Positions 56,206 through 64,000 of a stretch of 64,000 bases of DNA are shown here, piece by piece. The notes beneath the pieces were generated by a model that did not search any database, was not told the DNA's origin, and worked only from the letters and a program-made list of their open reading frames with translations. A program made the position numbers and the translations under genes. The stretch comes from Micropterix aruncella. Lineage: Eukaryota; Arthropoda; Insecta; Lepidoptera; Micropterigidae. The stretch is from the NCBI GenBank assembly GCA_944548615.1, contig OX155976.1, positions 7,583,822-7,647,821 on the forward strand. The letters are read 5' to 3'. Numbering within the stretch: the first letter of the stretch is position 1; every line of letters starts with the position of its first letter.

Positions 56206-57465
56206 TATATTACAGTATTATTCTTTTGCATTATATTACATTTGGTTTCATATCTTGTATCATATTATATGTAGTATTGAACGACCTATGTCGTCAAGAA
56301 GCAGACCTATGTCGTCAATAAGAAGATTGATGTATTCTCCCGGAATGTACTCAATCAGACATTTTCATTTGACATTAAACACATGTTACTACATACCTAT
56401 ATCCCACGTTTCTAAACATATAAATGTCAATAAATTGACGTATTTATGTTTATTTATTGACATTTGGGATGACAAACGATTCTAACAATATCACACACTT
56501 CTAAATCGGTTCAAGCGTTTAGAAGTTATTGTGAAATAAAAAATCATGGTTTCAATGTATACTGGATTCTCTCCGAGTATAATTGCGTAGTTTTATAATT
56601 TTCCAAAATGTTGGGTCTGAATAAATCCGAAAGAATTTAAAACGGTTATTTAAAAATCGCCAATATTTTGTGGAGAGTAATAATTAAACTTTTTGTATAA
56701 TTTATTGTGCTATATTAATATTCCAAATATTTCTCTTCGTTACTAGGCCTACCGGATCTATTCCTGACGGTCGCGAAGAGGAAGAACGAGAATAAAACTA
56801 ATCTGTCAAATGATGAAAGAACACGCACCGCGAAACACGGCCTTTCTCCTTATATGAGAGCAAGGAGTCGCGGCAGGTACCCTATGACACTCGGGAGGAG
56901 AAAACGATTTTAACAATACGACACACTTCTAAATCGCTTCAGGCGTTTAGAAGTTATGGTGGAATAAAGAAACGAAAAACATACATAGATCCTGAACACA
57001 TAACACTCGTTTTTTGGTAAGTCGTGTAAAAAAGTAATGCTATCGCGCAATAGTTGCAATACATAGAGCATTTTTCCTTAAGTACAAAACTATTCTAACA
57101 ATATGATACATTTGTGGAATAAAGAAACGGAAAACCAACATACTGATAGTCATAAAAAACTTTTAGTAAAAAGTAATACTTTAACGCCCTCTAATGAATT
57201 AATTTATTTTGATAAAGATCCTTATTCTAATGTCGAGCATAATTCACGTGAGCTAAATAGCGGATGGCGCCAATTGGCGCGGCAATATGTCGAGCCGAAT
57301 ATCGTCGCTTAAAAAAAAGTACCGTGTAAGACAAAATTAGATATTTTTCAGGAGAAGCAGAAAACTGATTCATTGTTAACTATTTCGTCTTATATTATAT
57401 TAATATTTCACAGTAATCGAGATAAACTGTCATAATTATTTGAATACAACTCGGTTATGAGCTCT
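56206..57465. other. dispersed repeat fragments, no gene
   Basis: Three pieces of the repeat containing CTTCTAAATCG and GAAGTTATGGTGGAATAAAG lie near 56500, 56930 and 57110. 57103-57312 is open but unrecognised. Confidence 0.4.
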
Positions 57466-57511
57466 GGGGCCAACCACATATTATGTAATCTCGTTTTTGA
57501 GATTTTCTAAC

Positions 57512-57526
57512 CCCCCCCCCCCCCCA
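57512..57526. repeat. poly-C run
   Basis: About 15 consecutive C on the plus strand, preceded by CATATTATGTAATCTCG, a pattern also seen near 62290-62330 in changed form. Confidence 0.8.
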
Positions 57527-57649
57527 TATGTTAATTAAACTCTTCATAAGTGAGTTAACCATTTTTGGTTAGACGCTTACAAATGCTAAAATTGTATCTA
57601 ACCAATATTGGTTAGGGCGCTCCGCGCTGCGTAAAATGCCAACTTTTTA

Positions 57650-57860
57650 AATATTTATTCATTATTATCTTAATTGTTTGACGAGATAAGGTTATAATAC
57701 TTTATATTTCAAATTTCAATGCGATCATTTTACAGTTATTCTTTTTACGATCCGTATAGTAGTTTAAAAGTTATGGTCGTTTTTCTCAAGGCCATCGACT
57801 TCACGTGCAAAACTGTCCCTGGCAGAAGTGACGACTAAATTTTTACCCCGCGATAAGAAG
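57650..57860. repeat. dispersed AT-rich module, inverted copy
   Basis: Related to 33760-34020 (inverted) and to the TTAA element interior at 44590-44740. Not coding. Confidence 0.5.
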
Positions 57861-58079
57861 GGCAGACGTAATCAGCGGCCTTACCCCCCCCTAAGATTAC
57901 GTAATCTACCGAATTTGCGGAAAATGTGAAAATTCGTGAGTGGTAAGTGGAAAAATAAATAGAATGCTTTTAAAAATGTACTTTATTCATTTAAAGTAAT
58001 TACAAAATCAACTAAAAAATACAAAAGTAACTACAACATTACAAACAATGCCTATTATTTTTCTTTTTTTTTTGATACA

Positions 58080-58437
58080 TAAAAGCAGTTATTGTAGCTT
58101 AAATATATAGGTAGTATAAATGCGGTCGCTGACTTTTTTATAGATCCTTCTGAGGCCGACGTTTTAGGCATATATTGCTTTCACATATGTATATCAAGCC
58201 GTTTCGTCAGCGCACGCCGATAAAGAGACTCACCATCTCATTTTTGTCCGACTTGTTTTACAAATATCATGATTTCGTATTGTAAACCATTATTTATCAC
58301 AATAAAATATAGCCTATAGCACTCATCGATAATGGAGTTTTCCATTAGGAATACAATTTTTGAAATCGGATGAGTAGTTTCGGATATTACCCCATACATA
58401 CAAACATTACTTCTTTATAGCATTAGTGTAGATATGT
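58080..58437 (+). mobile_element. dispersed retroposon 3' part
   Basis: Shares CCGTTTCGTCAGCGCACGCC, TCATCGATAATGGAGTTTTC and a terminal CTTCTTTATAGCATTAGTGT with 39690-39905. The end is marked by this last word. Confidence 0.5.
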
Positions 58438-58980
58438 ATATGGGGGCCGGCCGAAACGGCTACGCGCGGATCTGTCAAACGACGTAAAGTTCCTGTCGAC
58501 ACTGTTGGCGTCCGACGGGTTAAAGACTATTTCCAGAAGCAAGTGTCTCTGTGTGTCAGTGTGTATTCCTCCACGATAGCGCTCAAACGCTGATCAACTT
58601 CTGATTGAGCTGAAATTTGTTATGCAGGCATCATTTGGCCGTGGCAAGAGTTAAAATGGTTAAGATCAGACCAACAGGGGTGGGGGGGCATAATGGTAAT
58701 ATTTCAGTCTTGAAATATTGGACTTATTGACTTGAAATTTAATAGGCTTTCATATGAAAGTAATAGGCTTTCATATGAAGACTCCTTCAAGTCGCCCAAG
58801 AATACTCGTGGTTGTTAATAGTGGTACAACGCCAAACCCGAGATAACTCGGGATTGGCAGTTAAAGGGTTAATGCGTTGTCGCCGACTATCCAATCTTTT
58901 ATCCTACTTATCGGGAAAGTCTTGTGGTTACACAACCATTTTTTTAAAGTCTCCAGCGGCTGATTTCTTGCGTCTTATTT
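58438..58980. other. old repeat fragments
   Basis: 58540-58680 resembles the reverse complement of 18190-18330 in blocks A and B (words TGTGTATTCCTCCACGATAG and ATGCAGGCAT). No coding. Confidence 0.4.
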
Positions 58981-58998
58981 CATCATAAATATGTATAC

Positions 58999-59173
58999 AG
59001 GTGAGTTTTTAATTAGTGACATCTTTAAGCGGGTGAATTAGTACAATCAAATAAGCAAGTTTTGATAAAACAACTTGGGAAAAACAAAAAAAAACGCTTT
59101 TAAAATCAAAAGTTGCCTATTTGCTCGTACAGATTCACCCACTTCAAGGATGTCACTAATTAAAAACTCACCT
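58999..59173. mobile_element. 175-bp foldback element
   Basis: Arms AGGTGAGTTTTTAATTAGTG... at the left and the complement at the right, continuing almost to the centre (words AAGCGGGTGAATTAGTAC and its partner). A half copy is at 16494-16578. The target duplication is not clear. Confidence 0.7.
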
Positions 59174-59276
59174 TGTATTAAATCACCACCATTAAAAAAA
59201 ATACAACATTTTACCAAAAAACAACCGACTCCATTTTTTATATAAGCGTAGCAGCCATTTTATGATGACATTTCGA

Positions 59277-59650
59277 ACGGGCTATCATAATTGGATGCGT
59301 ATACAAAATTTCGTGTCTGTGCTGTTGACCGTTGAGGAGTTCCTTCGTTGGAAGCCAACCCTGGGTACCGCAGCTCTGTCAGTGAAACTTAAAACGGCTT
59401 TGAATGTGTATACGAACGAACGAACGACCATAACGTAATTGAATGCATATACAAAATTTTCGTGTCTGTCCTATTGACCGTTGAGGAGTCCCCTCGTCGG
59501 GAATCAATGCTGGGTACAGCAGCCATGTCAAGATGAAAACTTGAACGGGCTATCATAATTGAATGCATATAGAAAAAATCGTGTATGTGCTGTTGACCGT
59601 TGAGGAGCCCCTCGTCGGGAGCCAACCCTGGGTGTAGAATCAGGTCTTGC
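59277..59650. repeat. three tandem repeats of about 110-155 bp
   Basis: Each unit carries GTGTCTGTGCTGTTGACCGT or a variant, then TGAGGAGT and GGGTA. Units start near 59277, 59434 and 59546. Diverged from each other. Confidence 0.7.
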
Positions 59651-59935
59651 TTACCATAAAAAAATACATTGTCATCGGAACTAAACCAATATGTAAATTT
59701 TCAACTTCATATGATAAAATTTGAGGAGTTCCCTCAATTCCACATGGATCCCATCATCAGAACAGGATTTTGATAAAAATGGGACCAATCTGGAAGCATA
59801 ATCCTTTCAAATAAAACAAAAAATTCAAATTGGTTCATAAATGACGTAGTTCTGAAGTAACAAACATTATAAAAAATACATCTGAATATGAAGTCATTTT
59901 TTAACGTCGGTAAAAAATAGCAGTATATTTTGAAT
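59651..59935. repeat. dispersed lepidopteran-type repeat
   Basis: TTTGAGGAGTTCCCTCAATT, then CCCATCATCAGAACAGGATT and TAAATGACGTAGTTCTGAAG, ending near AAGTCATTTTTTAACGTCGG. The order is that of an abundant lepidopteran repeat known to me from many moth genomes. Not coding. Confidence 0.45.
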
Positions 59936-59999
59936 TCTACATCTAGAATCTCCGTGGGACGTTTTTTATTGAGAGAAACGGTGCACACCTATTTACAAT

Positions 60000-60465
60000 A
60001 CAATACAATACAATCAACTACTCCAGTAGATACAATACAATCAACACAATAGAATCAACTACTACACTTGGATGCGTCACAAAATGAAATGCTAAAAATT
60101 TAATTATAAAAAACATAACTACCGTGATAGTTGTCATGGTTGAAATATTATATTCAATATTACCTACATACAAATAATCAAAATATACTGATGTGATTTA
60201 AGAGTCAGGGAGAATAATATATTAAAATAGAAATGCAAATTCTATGTAGAATAATCAAAGAAAATTTATTTTATTGTCAATCCAGCAATATGCTTTCGTA
60301 TTTTAAAAAAAATGAAATTAAATGAAAATTAGAATGTCAGCTATCATAATACCATTATGTTTAAAACTTTACACATTTCATTGTATCAACATGGAAAATA
60401 AACTCAGAATTTTCAAACTCCCTTACATAAATTGGGTTTCTTACCAAATTATTTATAATTATGTT
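60000..60465. other. AATAC-type simple repeats, then LINE 3' region
   Basis: 60000-60060 contains ACAATACAATACAAT words. The remainder is AT-rich and probably the 3' untranslated region of the minus-strand LINE that follows. Confidence 0.4.
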
Positions 60466-60960
60466 TTATAATTGGTCCTCTCCAAGGCTTTTCATTTGCT
60501 CTGGAATCTTATTATAGAAGGAAAAATTTTGGTGTATAAAACTGTATCGCACTTTGCTAAGTCGCTGTCGGTTTATGTGGAGGTTGGATTTATTTCTCGT
60601 ATCGTGATGATGAAAATCACTATTCACAGGAACTTCTGCTAAGTGTCTACGAGCGTACATAATAATTTGGTAGATGTAGGAAGAAAATAGAGTCTTGATT
60701 CCTGATTCTACGAACAGCGGCTTACAAGAACTTCTTGGAGAGACTCTATATAAACTGCGTAGGTACCGCTCTTTTCTGGAGGGGAAAACATCTTTTTGAA
60801 TTTGGTGCCATTCCCTAAAACAGAAGGCCATACGTTATTATGGAGTGGAAATTTGTAATTTCTTATCTTTCTAATGGCGAATATGGCACTGCACATTTTT
60901 TTACTGCGATCATTTAAGTGATCAGACCATTGTAATTTTTGATCAATTTCTAATCCGAGA
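60466..60960 (-). pseudogene. host LINE ORF2 C-terminal fragment (minus strand)
   Basis: Reads LGLEIDQKLQWSDHLNDRSK (60960 downward), then MCSAIFAIRKIRN, then after a frame change EWHQIQKDVFPSRKERYLRS and FHHHDTRNKSNLHINRQRLS. This is the post-catalytic RT region of a jockey/CR1-like LINE. It is interrupted at 60960 by the LINE at 60961-61992; the upstream part resumes at 62004 (DKLDIISSTKFLG). Confidence 0.6.
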
Positions 60961-61959
60961 TCCTATAAAATTGATCCTATAAAATCCTAATCCCCGCCAG
61001 GGAAGAATGGAAAAATCCGCAGTGGCTTCAAAGCCACAACGCAGACGCCTGGTTCACCGACGGCTCAGGAACAAATGGACGTTTTGGGGCAGGCGTGTAC
61101 GGACCCAAAACCAACCACAGAATCAGCATCCCCCTTGGACAATACGCTATGGTTTTCCAAGCCGAGGTACTTGCCATATTGGAATCCATAAAACTACAAA
61201 GTCGACTTGAGGTAAAAAACAGACAATTCCTTATCTGCTCTGACAGCAGAGCAGCACTGGACGCTCTGGCTAAAGCCACCACAGAATCTTCTGTGGTCTG
61301 GGACTGCATGCAGGAGCTCAACAAATTGGGAAAATCCAACAAAATCACCCTAATATGGATACCGGGTCACCAAGGCATACCCGGAAACGAAGAGGCCGAC
61401 AGACTGGCAAAACTGGGCACACTGGATTGCCCAGTGGAGCCAGCTGTAGGGGTCCCCTTCGCTACAGGTAAGAAAATCATCAGGGACTGCTTGGAGCAGG
61501 AACATCGGGCTTCCTGGAAACAGAGTCAGGGAAGTCGCCAGGCAAAAGCCATGATGGAGCAACCACTACAGAAGAAAACCAAGGACCTACTTGACATGAG
61601 CAAGAAGAACCTTAGAACCACTATCGGTCTCCTCACCGGACACACGACCCTTAGAGCTCATCTATTCAACCTTGGCTTGACTGAGAGCAAGGATTGCCGA
61701 ATATGTGGCGAGGAACCTGAAGACAGCATACACATTGTTGGCCGCTGTCCAGGGCTCGCCGCCAAAAGACACAGTTTACTGGGACGAGCCTTTCTCGAAC
61801 CCAGCGATCTGCCCAACTTGAAGGTCAGTGACATACTTGGACTGGTAAGAAGTACCGGGCTACTAGCTGACCATTGACCTAACCACACAGTGGGTAGTTA
61901 CAAAAGACCTTACAGATCTAGGTGACATCAAAGGCTGGAAACAAGCCCCCCCACTCCAT

Positions 61960-61992
<33 letters not shown>
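60961..61992 (+). mobile_element. 5'-truncated RNase H-type LINE inserted in another LINE
   Basis: 1032 bp flanked by an 11-bp duplication CTAATCCGAGA (60950-60960 and 61993-62003). The left edge has TCCTATAAAATTGATCC-like duplicated filler. The right edge is a CTA-repeat tail (about 61958-61992). The coding part is intact. Confidence 0.85.
60975..61877 (+). CDS. LINE RNase H domain and C-terminal zinc knuckle (partial ORF2)
   Basis: The frame is open from 60975 without an ATG because the element is 5' truncated; the first internal ATG is not meaningful. WFTDGSGTNGRFGAGVYG gives the first RNase H Asp, FQAEVLAI the Glu, CSDSRAAL the second Asp and EADRLAKLG the last Asp, so the catalytic set is complete. 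WIPGHQGIPGNEEADR is also canonical. About 100 residues later comes the knuckle C-RICGEEPEDSIHIVGRCP. The combination is typical of I/R1/LOA-type LINEs, in which RNase H removes the RNA template. The frame ends at TGA 61877, with no internal stop. Confidence 0.85.
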   Translation, partial: SYKILIPAREEWKNPQWLQSHNADAWFTDGSGTNGRFGAGVYGPKTNHRISIPLGQYAMVFQAEVLAILESIKLQSRLEVKNRQFLICSDSRAALDALAKATTESSVVWDCMQELNKLGKSNKITLIWIPGHQGIPGNEEADRLAKLGTLDCPVEPAVGVPFATGKKIIRDCLEQEHRASWKQSQGSRQAKAMMEQPLQKKTKDLLDMSKKNLRTTIGLLTGHTTLRAHLFNLGLTESKDCRICGEEPEDSIHIVGRCPGLAAKRHSLLGRAFLEPSDLPNLKVSDILGLVRSTGLLADH

Positions 61993-61995
<3 letters not shown>

Positions 61996-61996
61996 A
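61958..61996. repeat. CTA-repeat tail of the inserted LINE
   Basis: About 12 CTA units. Forms the 3' end of the element and overlaps the first bases of the target duplication. Confidence 0.85.
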
Positions 61997-62003
61997 TCCG
62001 AGA

Positions 62004-62648
62004 AATTTCGTGGAGGAGATAATGTCTAGTTTGTCAGACTATAATTTAAAACTCAATCTATTGTATAAAACAGTCATTAAAACATAACCGCAAGATTCTG
62101 TATAACCTAACTGCTCGCTTGTTTAATGGCTCTCGAGAGAGCACTAAAAGTTTCAAAAAGAGCAAATTTACGACTAATCTTCAGTGGGGTTATTTAATGC
62201 AATATTTAGTAGAAGGTGTTGCGTTAATGCAATCAACTTTTACTAAGAGTTGAGGGGGGGAAGGTTGCTCTCTTAAGGGGCTGTCTACATATTAGGTAAT
62301 CACGTTTTTTGGATTTTCGACCCCCCATCCCATTTTTATTTTTTTTCATTTGTTGAGTGGGGCTTTTCTAAGGTCTTTATGAGCCTTGTAACACTGCGAC
62401 CATTGCTGATCTATTGTGTTCGCCACCTACTATAGTTCTGCGCGAAGCCTCTGATCAATGCGCAGAAGCTGATTCTGAAGGTCATAAATAAAAAAAACCC
62501 TAGATACCCCTCAGCGAAACTCTATACAGAATATGGAGTACTTGATGTGAGGCAATTATTTATAAAACAGTTACTAATTCAGTTTCACAGAATTAAGGAT
62601 CAACAGTCAGAAAGCCAACAAATTAAAAACACAAGGCAAGCTACTGGG
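62004..62648. other. remnants, no intact gene
   Basis: 62004-62042 (minus) is the upstream end of the host LINE fragment (DKLDIISSTKFLG). 62385-62440 repeats the flank also found at 40450-40510. The rest is unassigned. Confidence 0.4.
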
Positions 62649-62840
62649 TCAACTCAGCGTGAGGTGCTGGGGAGTTTCCTCTGCTCCTTGACAGAACCTG
62701 CACATTTTTGTGTCTCTGAGTTTGAGGTTGAACATGTGTTTGTACAGGCCACAATGCCCCGTGAGCGCCCTTACCAGTATGCGTAGATTGTTCCTATTTA
62801 GCGACAAGGCCTCACGGGCCGTCTTACGGTCGTAAGCCTT
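62649..62840 (-). pseudogene. I/R1-like LINE C-terminal relic
   Basis: Reads KAYDRKTAREALSLNRNNLR, ILVRALTGHCGLYKHMFNLK and LRDTKMCRFCQGAEETPQHL, then a stop. L-TGH--L--H is the segment before the C-terminal zinc knuckle of RNase H-bearing LINEs. Same family as 40640-40744. Only this fragment remains. Confidence 0.65.
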
Positions 62841-63300
62841 AATTAGCCTTAATTTATTGTTATTCGTATAAAGTCCATCGATATATATGATCCCCTAGAT
62901 GGGCCTTTTGCGCTCGAAAATGACCCCTTCAAAAGCACTACTGAAAGCCGACTAGTAGTAGTTTTCCGGCGTGAGAGCTGCCTCGAAGAATATCGGCGCG
63001 CTATTCTCTCGCATACTGTTCAATTTATTGCTCTCTCTGTCACATTATTTACGAGCAAAGGGAATGTGGAGCCAACTTATTTGTATGTGAGGGCATATCT
63101 AGCCAATATATCGATGCGAAATACTGTCTGATCGGAAAGTATCAGCTTTTACAAAACTCTTGCACTCTTGGCTATAAAGAAAGAACGGAAATTGAATGTA
63201 TTCTAATGACGTTTCAAAATTAGCAACACACTGACACACCCTCACGTCTCTAACAATATAAATTAATAGTTTTAAGAAAAATACTAAAAACAGGCTTTTA
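62841..63300. other. no gene recognised
   Basis: Unassigned DNA. 63099-63368 (minus) is open but hydrophobic and unrecognisable. Confidence 0.35.
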
Positions 63301-63400
63301 TAAATGCACGTAAAAACCAAAAAAAATATACAGGCACCTATTTCAATATTTACACTATTTACAGTCAATACTTACAAGTCAATATATAATAGGTTTGTTA

Positions 63401-63760
63401 TAACCTTGAAACCTGATCGTGTTCAAAGTCCATTACGTGACCTTTCTCACATGTGCAAACACGACTATGATACGATATTCCATCATGGAATGCCAGTTCC
63501 TGTCTTCCGGCTTCATCATCAGACCTTGAAACTTAATCGTGGTCAAAGTTTATTACAAGACCTTTCTAACAAGTCCAAACTCGGCTATGATACGATATTC
63601 CATCATGGAATGCCAGTGCCTATCTTCCGGCTTATCAGAGCTTGAAACCTAATCGTGGTCAAAGTTCATTCCAAGACTTTTCTAACAAGTCCAAACACAG
63701 CTATGATACGATGTTCCATCATGAAGTTCCAGTTCATATCTTCGGACTCCATCATCAGAT
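63401..63760 (+). repeat. three tandem repeats of about 120 bp
   Basis: Units begin near 63401, 63524 and 63641, each with CTTGAAACCT(G/A)ATCGTG, ACCTTTCT or a variant, TATGATACGATATTCCATCA and CATCTTCCGG-like words. The first two are read in one frame (63304-63645) as repeated DYDTIFHHGMPVP and GYDTIFHHGMPVP; the third is shifted. I recognise this as an abundant lepidopteran repeat but not its class. Confidence 0.7.
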
Positions 63761-63764
63761 CAGT

Positions 63765-64000
63765 TCGACAGTACCATATTATTGTATTGTCATCAGAACT
63801 ACATACAGCTGCCAACTTTCATGACGCTACGATCCTTGGAAGATGGTTAAATTATTTACCTTAGATTCCATTACATAGTTACATACAGGTCGACCTAATA
63901 AAAGCGTGTTAATAAATGACCTATATAATATAATCAACAGTGAATTTTGCTTTTATTTTTATATTTTGTATTTAGATTTATTTCATAATTATTATCTACT
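63765..64000. other. no gene recognised
   Basis: AT-rich end of the window; nothing to assign. Confidence 0.35.

Noticed and set aside
59277..63760. Tandem arrays considered as CRISPR-like
   Set aside because: Units are contiguous and diverged, without constant repeats separated by unique spacers, and the DNA is animal.

Overview
The window reads as insect genomic DNA, most probably from a moth or butterfly. The grounds are family-level recognition by eye: CR1/jockey-like and RTE-like LINEs of lepidopteran type, dispersed repeats typical of Lepidoptera, a four-unit TTAGG run (the insect telomere motif), AT-rich DNA and TTAA-, TA- and TTA-targeted miniature elements. No bacterial gene organisation, tRNA, rRNA or CRISPR array was seen. 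Nearly all recognisable coding sequence is transposon-derived. The one convincing host-type gene is a C2H2 zinc-finger gene on the minus strand (12.4-13.7 kb), and it is broken.

Layout. 1-4.2 kb: AT-rich DNA without a recognisable gene. 4.3-8.86 kb: an almost full-length CR1/jockey-like LINE (ORF1, endonuclease, reverse transcriptase) with two frameshifts, preceded by a perfect 31-bp hairpin. 9.75-10.32 kb: a long-spaced DDE transposase relic. 11.2-12.4 kb: RTE and other LINE relics. 12.4-13.7 kb: the zinc-finger gene, split by a 241-bp TTAA element. 13.88-14.80 kb: a 916-bp hAT-like element built of inverted arrays of 15-bp units. 15.6-16.5 kb: LINE fragments, one folded into a palindrome.

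16.6-30.8 kb is dominated by a direct duplication (block A 16582-23164, block B 25322-30764). Each block stacks a 0.5-kb inverted-repeat element, a GC-rich unclassified repeat (here called R), a dead hAT element and a truncated LINE. A diverged, inverted and simpler relative (block C) lies at 54.4-55.85 kb, and two more R units lie in tandem at 52.1-53.4 kb.

31-52 kb is a field of nested elements: a second copy of the TTAA element, three copies of a GGGCCCGATTGCG-ended element, a Harbinger relic containing a TA-flanked MITE, a hAT with two long TA arrays, and a hAT whose transposase tail is interrupted by another TTAA element. LINE 3' ends, a purine-only-like tract and a 774-bp hAT derivative follow. 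56-64 kb holds older repeats, a LINE inserted into another LINE with an 11-bp target duplication, and two sets of tandem repeats.

The genes do not form a pathway. The window is best read as an insertion history: many pre-insertion sites are still present elsewhere in the window, so the order of events can be reconstructed from the sequence alone.
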